Positions 17,837 to 26,727 of a stretch of 42,235 bases of DNA are shown in pieces. The notes under the pieces were generated by a model. It ran no database searches, had not been told where the DNA came from, and saw only the letters and a list, made by a program, of their open reading frames with translations. The stretch is taken from positions 1 to 42,235 of the forward strand of contig JAFSQV010000009.1 in the NCBI GenBank assembly GCA_017446455.1, in the 5' to 3' direction. How positions within the stretch are numbered: the stretch's first letter is position 1; every line of letters begins with the position of its first letter. The translations under genes were made by a program, and so were the position numbers. This stretch comes from Paludibacteraceae bacterium. GTDB lineage: Bacteria > Bacteroidota > Bacteroidia > Bacteroidales > Paludibacteraceae.

Positions 17837-20800
17837 TTAGAACGACAAGTTAACACCCACATTGAAGCCTCGCGTACGAGGATATGCCGAGTAGTCTACG
17901 CCCGGCATCATCGGGTTCTTACTGCTATACACATCCACCTCCGGATCAAAGCCCGAGTACTTAGTGATGCAGAACAGGTTGCTGGCTTGCAGATAGATAC
18001 GGCACTTGGTGATGTATGCCTTATTGATCCACTTGTCTGCCAGCGAGTAACCGATCGTGAGTTGGTTGAGACGAAGGAACGAACCATCCTCTACGCACTC
18101 ATCCGTTACCACATACGCCTTCATAAACGGCGAGCGTACAGTAGCATTAGCATTGATGCGATCCAACTCTGCCGTCATCTTGTCAAAGTCACCGGCAATA
18201 GTCGGGTCGGCTAACAATTGATCAGGCAGATACGTGCCGTAGCTGTCGAACATGGAGTAGCGATTACCGTGAGCCATCGGGGTGATCATATTACGATAGG
18301 ACGATTTGGTATCTTCGTTCGTCATCGTGGTCCAATCGAGTTTATTGAGGTTGAGCACCTGGTTACCGATCGAATAGATGAAGTTAGCACCGAAATCAAC
18401 CTGACCCCAGTTGTCTCCACCGATATTGAAGTTAATCGAGAAACCACCGGCAGCCTTCGGCAGCGTGTTACCCAATACGACGATATCGTTCGCATCGATC
18501 TTGCCATCCGGAGTACCATCCGGGCCGGATACATCTTTCAACTTAATGGAACCCGGGGCGGGTGAACCAAGTCCGCTCAGTTGTTTGGTCACGCCGTCTT
18601 TCAACGTCCAGGTCACTTTTTGTACCGTACCGTCCGCAGCATGCGAAGAGCGGTCGAACGACTGGAAGTCGGAAGCCGTGTACCATCCGTCGGACAGGTA
18701 TCCGTAGATATTTCCAACCGGCTGACCCGGATAAGCGTAGAACTCATTGAACGTAACATTGTTGGTGGACAACGCTTCCGTGGCAGCTTCCATATAATCC
18801 AGACCGGCACCCAGACTCTTCACCACATTTTTGTTCGCCGCGATATTGGCGCTAACCGTTAAGTTATAATGCAGATCTTTCGTGTGATGATCCAAGATAA
18901 CGCCGTTCACGGAGAACTCAATACCCTTGTTCTCGGTCGAACCGATGTTACGATATTGGTAGTTATAACCCTGCGCTAACTTATAGAGTACGATCAGGTC
19001 TTGGGTCGTATTCATATAGAGGTCGATAGAACCGCTGAGTCGCTGGTTGAAGAAACCATAGTCAATACCGAGGTTACGGGTGATCGTGGTCTCCCACTTC
19101 AAGTTCGGGTTCGCAGCAATATGCTTGCTACCGCCGGCTGTCAACATGGTCGTAAAGCCGTCGATCCAAGGTTTAGAACCACTCGTAGCCGCTACGCCCG
19201 CGAGGAAGTCTGTATGCAAGTAACCTAAGTTAACGTTGTTATTACCCGCCGTACCGTACGAGAAACGGATCTTCATCTGCGATAACCAATCGCGTGCAGT
19301 CTCAGCAAAGCTCTCCTCTGCGAGGTTCCATGCAAGCGCTGCAGAAGGGAAGAAGCCCCACTGGTTTTGCTTTGCAAAGCGAGTCGAGCCATCGGCGCGG
19401 AATGTCAACGATACGTAGTAACGCGACTTGTAGTCATAGTTCGCGCGAGCGAAGAACGACAGCATGTTATCCGTCGGATTGATGTAGTTGGTACTCGTAG
19501 AGTGCTCAGCGCTACCATGCAGTTGGAATACCTTTACAGCAGGCAAGGTCGGCTCAAAGCCCGTGAAGACTTGATCCGTGTTATATCCCTTGTTCATGAT
19601 GATTTCCTCACCAACCAATACCGATACGTTGTGCGCATTGGCAAACTTCTGTTCCCAGTTGAAGGTATTGGTCTGACGGAATTTCGAAGCAACCTCTTTC
19701 GTCACGATACCGGCACTCTTACCCAAACAGTTGGTACGTGCATAATACGTCGTCGGACCATAGAAGCGGTCGGTATTCACCGACTTGTAGTCATAACCTA
19801 CTTCCGCCTTCAAGGTGAAGTGCTTCAAGAACTTATAGGAGATATAGCCGTTCATGTTGAAACGCATATCTTTTTTGTTCTTGTAGTTGTCGCGAATGGT
19901 GATGATCGGGTCGTACATATTTCCGTATTGCTCCTCGTCGTCCAGCGAACCGTCGTCCTTCTTATAGAGCGTCATCGGGGTATAAACAACCGCGTTACGC
20001 AGACGAGACTCTGCCGTCGAACCTGCATCTTTCGTAGTATTCGAACCGGCGCCGTTCACTTCTGTATCCGAATAACGGGTCGTGAACGAGATCGTCAAAT
20101 CCTTGATCGGTTTGAACTTCGCTTTCAACGAAATATTATTACGGTGATAATCCGATGATTGCATGATAGCCGTATTGTCTACGCGAGCGTAGTTAAGGCT
20201 AAAGTTCGCCTTTTTGTTACCGCCGCTTAAGGTGAAGCTATGGTTGCTGTCAAAACCGGTACGGCCGAACGTACGATCCAACCAGTCAGTATGCTCCAAT
20301 GCATTGGCACCATCCAGCATGGCTGCCAGGTCTTCCATTCCCTCTTGATAATTCTCAATAAAGTGCTCGTAGAAATCCTCCTCCTGACCCTTCAGGTACT
20401 GGTTCTCATATTGGAGCAACATGAATTCGCGGTTGTCCAGAACCGGCATGCGATTTGCCAACCATTTCCATCCTACGTAGCCCGTATAATCGAAGTGCAT
20501 CACCATCTTATCATCGCTATCCGTCGATGCCTCTTTTGTGGTGATGATGATAACGCCGTTTGCACCTTGTGCACCGTAGATAGCGGTAGCTGCAGCGTCT
20601 TTCAATACGTCCATCGATTGGATGTCCGTCGGCGGGATATCGGAGATCGAACTTACCGGCATACCGTCTACGATGTAGAGCGGCTCGTTGCTCTGCGTCA
20701 AAGAAGTACCGCCACGAACGCGCACTTTCACTTCTGCATCCGGACTACCTTCTGCGGACGTTACCGTGACGCCGGCTAACTTACCTTGCAGCGCCTCAGC

Positions 20801-21217
20801 CGCATTGACTACCGGCACATCCTTGATCTGGTCTGCGCTCACCGAAGCAACCGCGGTTACCAAGTCGCGCTTTTTCGTCGTACCGTAACCGGTAACGACT
20901 ACCTCGTCCAGCACCTCGCTGTTCTCGGACAGCACCACATTCATTACGTCGCCGGTGATGGTCAACTCCTGGGTCTGCATACCAATGTAGGAGAAAACAA
21001 GCACCTTCGCATCATCCGGCACATCGAGGGTATAATTACCGTCAAAGTCCGTCACTGTACCAATCGTGGTACCCTTCACGACCACGGAGGCCGAGATAAT
21101 CGTCTCGCCCGTCGGGTCTTTTACCGTTCCGCTGACCACACGTGCCTCAGCAGCCATGCCCACTAAAAGCAAGGCTGAAAGCATCATGGTACGGAACACT
21201 CTAAAATGTAGTTTCAT
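17837..21217 (-). CDS. SusC/RagA-like TonB-dependent transporter
   Basis: This 1126-residue outer-membrane importer is energised by TonB. The signal peptide (about 1-25, Ala-Glu-Ala) is followed by a carboxypeptidase-regulatory-like domain (about 27-105, Val-Ser-Gly-Thr-Val-Lys-Asp) and the linker Val-Val-Val-Thr-Gly-Tyr-Gly. The plug (about 115-230) has Gly-Lys-Leu-Ala-Gly-Val and Val-Arg-Gly-Gly-Thr-Ser-Leu, then Pro-Leu-Tyr-Ile-Val-Asp-Gly. The barrel ends in Gly-Val-Asn-Leu-Ser-Phe. No anti-sigma (STN) domain is present, so this is not a TonB-dependent sensor. The genes downstream, susD and PL1, point to pectin fragments as substrate. The upstream region has a -7 box next to a terminator-like palindrome. 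Confidence 0.95.
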   Translation of the reverse strand: MKLHFRVFRTMMLSALLLVGMAAEARVVSGTVKDPTGETIISASVVVKGTTIGTVTDFDGNYTLDVPDDAKVLVFSYIGMQTQELTITGDVMNVVLSENSEVLDEVVVTGYGTTKKRDLVTAVASVSADQIKDVPVVNAAEALQGKLAGVTVTSAEGSPDAEVKVRVRGGTSLTQSNEPLYIVDGMPVSSISDIPPTDIQSMDVLKDAAATAIYGAQGANGVIIITTKEASTDSDDKMVMHFDYTGYVGWKWLANRMPVLDNREFMLLQYENQYLKGQEEDFYEHFIENYQEGMEDLAAMLDGANALEHTDWLDRTFGRTGFDSNHSFTLSGGNKKANFSLNYARVDNTAIMQSSDYHRNNISLKAKFKPIKDLTISFTTRYSDTEVNGAGSNTTKDAGSTAESRLRNAVVYTPMTLYKKDDGSLDDEEQYGNMYDPIITIRDNYKNKKDMRFNMNGYISYKFLKHFTLKAEVGYDYKSVNTDRFYGPTTYYARTNCLGKSAGIVTKEVASKFRQTNTFNWEQKFANAHNVSVLVGEEIIMNKGYNTDQVFTGFEPTLPAVKVFQLHGSAEHSTSTNYINPTDNMLSFFARANYDYKSRYYVSLTFRADGSTRFAKQNQWGFFPSAALAWNLAEESFAETARDWLSQMKIRFSYGTAGNNNVNLGYLHTDFLAGVAATSGSKPWIDGFTTMLTAGGSKHIAANPNLKWETTITRNLGIDYGFFNQRLSGSIDLYMNTTQDLIVLYKLAQGYNYQYRNIGSTENKGIEFSVNGVILDHHTKDLHYNLTVSANIAANKNVVKSLGAGLDYMEAATEALSTNNVTFNEFYAYPGQPVGNIYGYLSDGWYTASDFQSFDRSSHAADGTVQKVTWTLKDGVTKQLSGLGSPAPGSIKLKDVSGPDGTPDGKIDANDIVVLGNTLPKAAGGFSINFNIGGDNWGQVDFGANFIYSIGNQVLNLNKLDWTTMTNEDTKSSYRNMITPMAHGNRYSMFDSYGTYLPDQLLADPTIAGDFDKMTAELDRINANATVRSPFMKAYVVTDECVEDGSFLRLNQLTIGYSLADKWINKAYITKCRIYLQASNLFCITKYSGFDPEVDVYSSKNPMMPGVDYSAYPRTRGFNVGVNLSF

Positions 21218-21298
21218 AGAGAATTGTTTGTATTAGTGTTAAATGAAAAAATTGGTTTTTTCCTTATTACCGCGCGTATATACGTATCAATTCGGCGG

Positions 21299-21306
21299 CA
21301 AAGGTA
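21299..21306 (-). promoter_or_regulatory. -7 element of the susC promoter, no normal -33 box
   Basis: TACCTTTG lies on the minus strand. The position 20 bp upstream reads CACA rather than TTTG, because it falls in the ACACATATATATGTGT palindrome. This could mean an activator is needed, as expected for a polysaccharide-utilisation operon. Confidence 0.6.
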
Positions 21307-21307
21307 C

Positions 21308-21331
21308 AAAAAAAAACACATATATATGTGT
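21308..21331 (-). terminator. Palindrome plus T-tract after topB
   Basis: A perfect 16-bp palindrome ACACATATATATGTGT (21316-21331) is followed on the minus strand by a T run (21316-21308), the layout of an intrinsic terminator for topB transcripts. It is immediately next to the susC -7 box. Confidence 0.65.
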
Positions 21332-21413
21332 ATTTTTTGACGGAAATATTGCACAAATGCATATTTTTGCCAACTCGACTTTGCAATCTTAACTATAAGA
21401 ACCTAAATCTTAA

Positions 21414-23348
21414 TCAGAAAGCCTCTGCGTAGGTGCACCCTTCGCGCCAGCGCGAACAGCCGTAGCGGGTGTTACCGCGGATGATGAGTCCCTGGCGGCA
21501 AACGGGGCAGAGCATACCTGCTTTGTTGGTCTTCACGTCGCGAACGACGCCAGACGTCATCTCTTTGAGTTCCGTCAGGAAATCCTGCGCCTGGTATTCG
21601 CCGCGCTCTATCTCGCGCAGTTTTTTCTCCCACAGACCCGTCAGTTCGGCGGATTTGAGCAGCGGAGAGATGATGGTATGAATGAGGTTGATACCTGTCT
21701 CCGTCGCCCGCATGCTCTTGCCTTGCTTGACGATATACTTACGCTGGTAGAGTTTCTCGATGATGGCTGCACGCGTGGAAGGACGACCGATACCGTTCTC
21801 CTTCATCGCCTCGCGCAGTTCGTCGTTCTCGACGGTCTTACCCGCCGTTTCCATAGCCCGCAGCAGCGTTGCCTCGGTGTAATATTTCGGCGGCGTAGTC
21901 GTCTTCTCCTTCAGCAACGGCTCGTGTGCTCCGCTCTCGCCTTTCACGAAAGCCGGGAGAGACTTTGTCTCCTCCGACGAGTCATCGTCGGAGTCATTCG
22001 GAGTACTCGGAGTATTCTGAGTGTTCTGATTGTCTTTTTCAAAGACAGCGCGCCAGCCGGGTTTGAGGACCTCGCGGCCGGTGACCTTGAAGTCGATCTC
22101 CCCGGCTTTCGCCAGTACGGTGGTGTTGCTTACCTCGCACTCGGGATAGAAAGCCGCGATGAAATGCAGGGCAACAAGGTCATATACCTTCTTCTCGTCC
22201 GCCGTCAGGGCTTCAGGACGCATGCCCGTCGGAATGATCGCATGGTGATCGGTCACTTTCTTGTTATCGAACACCTTTTTCGACTTCGGCAGTTTCGTGC
22301 CTAAAAGCGGCGCCACTTGCGGGTAGTAATCTTTGATACCGGCTAAGGTATTCGGGACTTTCGGATAGATATCGTCGCTCAGATAGGTGGTATCCACGCG
22401 CGGATAGGTCGTCACGCGCTTCTCGTAGAGCGATTGGATCAGTTGCAGCGTCTGCTCGGCAGAGAACGAATATTTCTTGTTACAATCGACCTGCAGCGAG
22501 GTCAAGTCATATAGTTTCGGCGCGAACTCCGCTCCTTTCTTCTTCTCCACGCTGGTGATGGTCAGCGGCAGATCCTTGATGCTGTCCACCAGCGCCTGTC
22601 CCTGCTCTTCCGACGTGATGGCGTATTCGCCTTCCTCGACGGGAATCTGAGCGCTAAACAACGTATCGCGGTAGTTCGTCTTCAGTTCCCAATAGGTACG
22701 CGGCACGAAGTTCTCTATCTCCGCCTGGCGCTTCACCACGAGCGCGAGCGTCGGCGTCTGCACGCGTCCTACGGACAGCACCTGGCGATCCTTGCCTGTT
22801 CCGCGTGCGTACCTTATGGTATACGCGCGCGTGGCGTTCATGCCCAGCAGCCAATCGCCTATAGCGCGCATCATACCTGCCTCGTACAAGTGCTGGTATT
22901 CCGATTGGTCCTTCAGTGCTTGGAAACCTTCACGAATCGCCTCTTCGGTCAACGAACTGACCCACAGACGCTTCACCGGACATTTGCAGCCCGCCTGCTG
23001 GTACACCCAGCGCTGGATGAGTTCTCCTTCCTGTCCGGCATCACCGCAGTTAATCACCTCGTCGGCTTGCTCGATCAGACTCTTGATGACGTTGAACTGC
23101 TTATGCACGCCTTCGTCGCCGGACACCTTAATAGCAAATCGCGCAGGAATCATCGGCAGCGTACTCAGGTTCCATCCCTTCCACTGCTCTGAATATTCCT
23201 GCGGATCCAATAGTGCGCAGAGGTGACCGAAAGTCCAGGTTACTTGATAACCGTTCCCCTCGAAATAGCCGTTCTTGCGCTGGTTCGCGCCCAGCACACG
23301 GGCGATATACTCACCCACCGACGGTTTCTCTGCGACGCAAACAATCAT
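21414..23348 (-). CDS. topB: DNA topoisomerase III
   Basis: This 644-residue type IA topoisomerase decatenates and relaxes DNA. The N-terminal TOPRIM domain begins with Val-Ala-Glu-Lys-Pro-Ser (E7). Its second acidic motif is Asp-Ala-Gly-Gln-Glu-Gly-Glu rather than Asp-x-Asp-Arg-Glu-Gly-Glu, a variant I remember from Bacteroidota TopB. The catalytic tyrosine is Tyr315 in Thr-Tyr-Pro-Arg-Val-Asp-Thr. A four-cysteine zinc-ribbon (Cys-Pro-Val-Cys, then two more Cys) closes the protein. The gene starts 2 bp after the stop of the Wzc-like gene, so it is the last member of the polysaccharide operon by position; a functional link is not obvious. Confidence 0.95.
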   Translation of the reverse strand: MIVCVAEKPSVGEYIARVLGANQRKNGYFEGNGYQVTWTFGHLCALLDPQEYSEQWKGWNLSTLPMIPARFAIKVSGDEGVHKQFNVIKSLIEQADEVINCGDAGQEGELIQRWVYQQAGCKCPVKRLWVSSLTEEAIREGFQALKDQSEYQHLYEAGMMRAIGDWLLGMNATRAYTIRYARGTGKDRQVLSVGRVQTPTLALVVKRQAEIENFVPRTYWELKTNYRDTLFSAQIPVEEGEYAITSEEQGQALVDSIKDLPLTITSVEKKKGAEFAPKLYDLTSLQVDCNKKYSFSAEQTLQLIQSLYEKRVTTYPRVDTTYLSDDIYPKVPNTLAGIKDYYPQVAPLLGTKLPKSKKVFDNKKVTDHHAIIPTGMRPEALTADEKKVYDLVALHFIAAFYPECEVSNTTVLAKAGEIDFKVTGREVLKPGWRAVFEKDNQNTQNTPSTPNDSDDDSSEETKSLPAFVKGESGAHEPLLKEKTTTPPKYYTEATLLRAMETAGKTVENDELREAMKENGIGRPSTRAAIIEKLYQRKYIVKQGKSMRATETGINLIHTIISPLLKSAELTGLWEKKLREIERGEYQAQDFLTELKEMTSGVVRDVKTNKAGMLCPVCRQGLIIRGNTRYGCSRWREGCTYAEAF

Positions 23349-23350
23349 GC

Positions 23351-25639
23351 TTATTTCTCTTTAGCGCCGTATCCGTACCCATACCCTGTGCGGTTACTTT
23401 TCGTGCCGTTGAGCACACAAGCCACATGGTGCATACGCTCCTGATCGACGATCTGGTTGATATAATCGATCATCTCCGTCGGCGTATATTTATAGCGGCT
23501 GACGAAGATCGTCAGGTCGGCGATGCGATCCAGCAGATACGTGTCGCTCACGAGCGCAACCGGCGCCGTATCCACGATGATATAGTCGTAGCGTTTACGC
23601 AATTCCTTAAACAATTCCTCGAGGCGCTTGGTCTGCAGCAACTCCGCGGGGTTCGGCGGAATAGTGCCGCAGGGCAGCAAGTCGAGGTTCTTATGCTCGC
23701 CGCTCGGCACGATGATATCGTCGATCGACACGGTCGGTTCTGCCAGGTAATCCGTCAGGTGTCCCTTCTGCGACAGGCCGAAATACTGCGCAATCATCGG
23801 CTTGCGGATATCCAAACCCACTAACGCCACTTTCTTTCCGAGGATAGCGAGCGACAAGGCGATATTACTCGAGATATACGATTTGCCTTCGCCGTTGATG
23901 CACGAGGTCACAAGAATAACCGGATTCTTCACCTCCGACGAGATCATGAAGCGCAGGTTCGTACGAATCAGACGGAACAGCTCCGCCGAAACGGTTGACT
24001 CGCCCTCACGGATCGCGATATGCGCCTGACGGGAGTTCTGAACGATCTCGCCCAGCATTGGCGCTTTCACACGGCGCTCGTAGTCTTTCACGTCTTCGAT
24101 CTTATTGTTTAAGAGCGTGTAGAGATACAGCAGAACAGCCGGGAACAGCAAACCTAAGACAAAGCACATCAGCAGCAAGTTCTTCAGTTTAGGCGTCTGG
24201 CTGCGTACATCGCGCTGCGGAACATCGAGGATCTTCGCCGGAATAGTCGTTGCCGCTAGCATCAGCGCGTTCTCTTCGCGTTTCTCGTAGAGGAACAGAT
24301 AGAGTTGCTCCTTGATTTTCTGGTCACGTACGATACGCACATACTCGCGCTCCTGCTCCGGGGCATTCTGAATCTGACGGTTGAATTTCGTATCTTGCGC
24401 CATCAGGTTACGCTGGCGGATACGCAGACTCTCGCGCACCGAGCTGATGGTAGCGATGATGTTCTGACGCATCGAGGCCAATTGCAGATCCATCTGCTCC
24501 AGCACCGGGTTGTTCGCCGTCGCGGTACGTTGGATACGCATGCGCTGCAGCACGATCGAGTTATACTCCGACAGACTGGACTCCAACGCCGCATCGGTGA
24601 TACCGATATTGGCAGGAATGAGGCTGCCCTGTTTCGACTCGCTATGCAGAAACTCATCGATATAATCCACGAGGTTCAACTGCGTCTCGATCTCCGCCAA
24701 AGCCTGTTGCTCTACGCTGTTGGCCTCTAAGACCAGACGGGCTTGCGTCTCGATATCGGCGATCTTGTTCTTCTCCTTGTATTGCGAAACGGTCTTCTCC
24801 GCCTCGCTCAGTTCCGCCGTGATGATGTTCATTCGCTCGTCGATGAACGAAGCCGTATTCGACGCCAGCATGTTCTTGTCGACAATCGCGTTGAGGTTAT
24901 ATTGCTCAATGAGTTGATGCAGCAGCACGCGGTCGCGATCCGGCATCGGCGACTTCATCGAGAGCTTGATGATGTTACTCTCTTTCTTATGCAGCGTGAC
25001 GGAGAGCCGCTTGCGGTAATCGGCTACCACCAACTCATGACGCTTATGAATCACGCGATAGGTAGTATCTCTGCTCAGTTCGCGATTCGGGTGAATAAGC
25101 AGTGTGCCGGCGAGCGTCTCTACCGGTTCGTCCAGACTCGCCACTTTCGTCGTCGAGCGATGGAAGAAACCACTCTTCACGCGCACCTTATAGCCTTTCT
25201 TCGTCGGCTTTACATAGACGAGGAACGGACGATCCTCTCCGCGTTCACTCAGTTGCAGATACTCAATGGTCAGCGCCGGGTTTTGGAACTCGCCTCTATA
25301 GCGGAATCCGTCCTTCACGTACGATGCCTCCCAAAGGTTCAGCGCGTCCAGCGCCTGTGTGATGAGTCCGCGCGATGAGAGAACCACTACCTCGTCCTCG
25401 GCGGCGGTGTTTCCGCCTAAACCGAGCATCGCGAGCGAGCCTAACTGATCGCCGATGCCGCCGTCTTTCTGACGCAGCACGATACTCGCGTCCGTCACCC
25501 AATCCGGTGCCTTACGCAGGTAATACGCGGTTCCCAGCAGTACGAAGCACGCCACGCTTATCGCGAACCAGTACCATTTTTCCGAAACGATGCGCACCAA
25601 TTTCCGCACATCGATGTCATTATTTTTATTTTGCTCCAT
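23351..25639 (-). CDS. Polysaccharide chain-length/export tyrosine autokinase (Wzc-like)
   Basis: This 762-residue inner-membrane protein controls polymer length and export. I start it at the ATG at 25639; the frame can extend to a TTG at 25669, but that lies close behind the stop of the upstream gene. The N-terminal Wzz domain is followed by a TM helix (about 29-45), a long periplasmic coiled-coil and GNVR-like region, and a second TM (about 500-520). The cytoplasmic BY-kinase domain has Walker A Asn-Gly-Glu-Gly-Lys-Ser (K586), Walker A' Val-Gly-Leu-Asp-Ile-Arg-Lys-Pro and Walker B Ile-Ile-Val-Asp-Thr-Ala-Pro. The C-terminus carries the tyrosine cluster Tyr-Gly-Tyr-Gly-Tyr-Gly, the likely autophosphorylation site. 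Confidence 0.93.
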   Translation of the reverse strand: MEQNKNNDIDVRKLVRIVSEKWYWFAISVACFVLLGTAYYLRKAPDWVTDASIVLRQKDGGIGDQLGSLAMLGLGGNTAAEDEVVVLSSRGLITQALDALNLWEASYVKDGFRYRGEFQNPALTIEYLQLSERGEDRPFLVYVKPTKKGYKVRVKSGFFHRSTTKVASLDEPVETLAGTLLIHPNRELSRDTTYRVIHKRHELVVADYRKRLSVTLHKKESNIIKLSMKSPMPDRDRVLLHQLIEQYNLNAIVDKNMLASNTASFIDERMNIITAELSEAEKTVSQYKEKNKIADIETQARLVLEANSVEQQALAEIETQLNLVDYIDEFLHSESKQGSLIPANIGITDAALESSLSEYNSIVLQRMRIQRTATANNPVLEQMDLQLASMRQNIIATISSVRESLRIRQRNLMAQDTKFNRQIQNAPEQEREYVRIVRDQKIKEQLYLFLYEKREENALMLAATTIPAKILDVPQRDVRSQTPKLKNLLLMCFVLGLLFPAVLLYLYTLLNNKIEDVKDYERRVKAPMLGEIVQNSRQAHIAIREGESTVSAELFRLIRTNLRFMISSEVKNPVILVTSCINGEGKSYISSNIALSLAILGKKVALVGLDIRKPMIAQYFGLSQKGHLTDYLAEPTVSIDDIIVPSGEHKNLDLLPCGTIPPNPAELLQTKRLEELFKELRKRYDYIIVDTAPVALVSDTYLLDRIADLTIFVSRYKYTPTEMIDYINQIVDQERMHHVACVLNGTKSNRTGYGYGYGAKEK

Positions 25640-25673
25640 TCTATTAAACTCTAAACTCTTAACTCTCAACTCC

Positions 25674-26474
25674 TTACTTCTTCGCCGTATTCACCACGGT
25701 CACAATCACCGTTGCGGCACTCGCCAAGGTAGACACCATACTCAGCCACAGACTCGCATTCGCACTGTTCACTACGCGCACTTTGTTCGGCGACACATAC
25801 ACCACGTCGTTCTGCTGCAGGAAGAAATACGGCGAAGAAAAGATATTTGCGTCGCGCAGGTTCAGGCGTGCGATCTGTAATTTCCCATCCACCTCGCGCG
25901 TCACGAGCACATTGTCGCGACGACCGTACGGCGTCAAATCGCCGGCAGCTGCCAGTGCCTCGAACAACGTCAGGCGGCCGCCCGCCATACCTACATTTCC
26001 CGGACGGTTCACCTCGCCCAACACCGATACTTTCGCATTCACGATATGCGCATGCACCTGCGGATTGAGCACCTGAGACTCCAGTTTCTCCTTCACCATG
26101 ATCTCTACCTCGCTGCGCTTCAAGCCCGCTACGTGCAACTTGCCCAAGACCGGAAACTCGATATCTCCGTTTTCATCCACGATGTAGTATTGCAGCGCAG
26201 GCGTCGTGGACAAATTCGTCGTACCCGGGCTGGCATACACCACGGCCGGCAGGTTGTACGGCACCACCGCCTCGAGGTCCAGAGCCGACACATAAATCGT
26301 GAGCGCGTCGCCGATACGGATGGTCAACTCCGACTGCGACTGGAAGTGCGCATTGATCGAGTCCTCCATCTCCGGTTTCGCATTCGACACATAGGTCATC
26401 TGTTTCTGGGTTACGCAACTCGCCATCAGCATAGCTGCGACAACCGCAAGAGTGATTTGCAAAAATTTACGCAT
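25674..26474 (-). CDS. Polysaccharide export lipoprotein (Wza-like)
   Basis: This 266-residue lipoprotein forms the outer-membrane exit channel for capsule or exopolysaccharide. The signal peptide has lipobox Leu-Met-Ala-Ser-Cys (C20). The Poly_export domain is at about 50-145 (Arg-Ile-Gly-Asp-x-Leu, then Ile-Glu-Phe-Pro-Val-Leu-Gly). An SLBB domain follows at about 148-230 (Val-Leu-Gly-Glu-Val-Asn-Arg-Pro-Gly, then Asn-Asp-Val-Val-Tyr-Val-Ser-Pro), and the C-terminus is a hydrophobic helix. It is the first gene of a wza-wzc-topB operon. No glycosyltransferases are in the window, so the polymer itself is made elsewhere. Confidence 0.93.
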   Translation of the reverse strand: MRKFLQITLAVVAAMLMASCVTQKQMTYVSNAKPEMEDSINAHFQSQSELTIRIGDALTIYVSALDLEAVVPYNLPAVVYASPGTTNLSTTPALQYYIVDENGDIEFPVLGKLHVAGLKRSEVEIMVKEKLESQVLNPQVHAHIVNAKVSVLGEVNRPGNVGMAGGRLTLFEALAAAGDLTPYGRRDNVLVTREVDGKLQIARLNLRDANIFSSPYFFLQQNDVVYVSPNKVRVVNSANASLWLSMVSTLASAATVIVTVVNTAKK

Positions 26475-26494
26475 AGTTATTCAAAATAAGCGTG

Positions 26495-26526
26495 CAAAGG
26501 TACAACAAAAAAATGGAATATGCAAG
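26495..26526 (-). promoter_or_regulatory. Promoter of the wza-wzc-topB operon
   Basis: On the minus strand, CTTG (26526-26523) and TACCTTTG (26502-26495) have a 20-bp spacer. Transcription runs away from the sigma-54 activator gene, whose promoter (26552-26583) points the other way. Confidence 0.8.
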
Positions 26527-26551
26527 AATTTAGCCCAAAAAAGTGCATATA

Positions 26552-26583
26552 CTTGCATATTTCAAAAAAAAACACTAATTTTG
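26552..26583 (+). promoter_or_regulatory. Promoter of the sigma-54 activator-lptE genes
   Basis: CTTG (26552-26555) and TAATTTTG (26576-26583) have a 20-bp spacer, with the extension GCATAT directly after the -33 box. Confidence 0.78.
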
Positions 26584-26727
26584 TACCCGATTTATTAATG
26601 GGGTCCCCGGCGTAAACCAGCGAAGCGTTTACGATGGGGAGAGCGGAGCGCCCGAGTACCTACCGTTAAAACGTGGTTTTGACGCGCGTACGAGGGATGC
26701 GAACGCGAGACATTTTGTCAGGTTTTT
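26584..26727 (+). other. GC-rich structured 5' leader of the sigma-54 activator gene
   Basis: This 144-nt leader contains GGGGTCCCC, a hairpin CGTAAAC/GTTTACG (about 26610-26632) with loop CAGCGAAGC, and further short complementary GC-rich words. It is richer in G and C than the other leaders here. No known riboswitch was recognised and no ORF with a good start was found. Confidence 0.4.

Noticed and set aside
25640..25669. TTG start adding 10 residues to the Wzc-like protein
   Set aside because: It lies within a low-complexity spacer 5 nt after the upstream stop; the ATG at 25639 starts a normal N-terminus.
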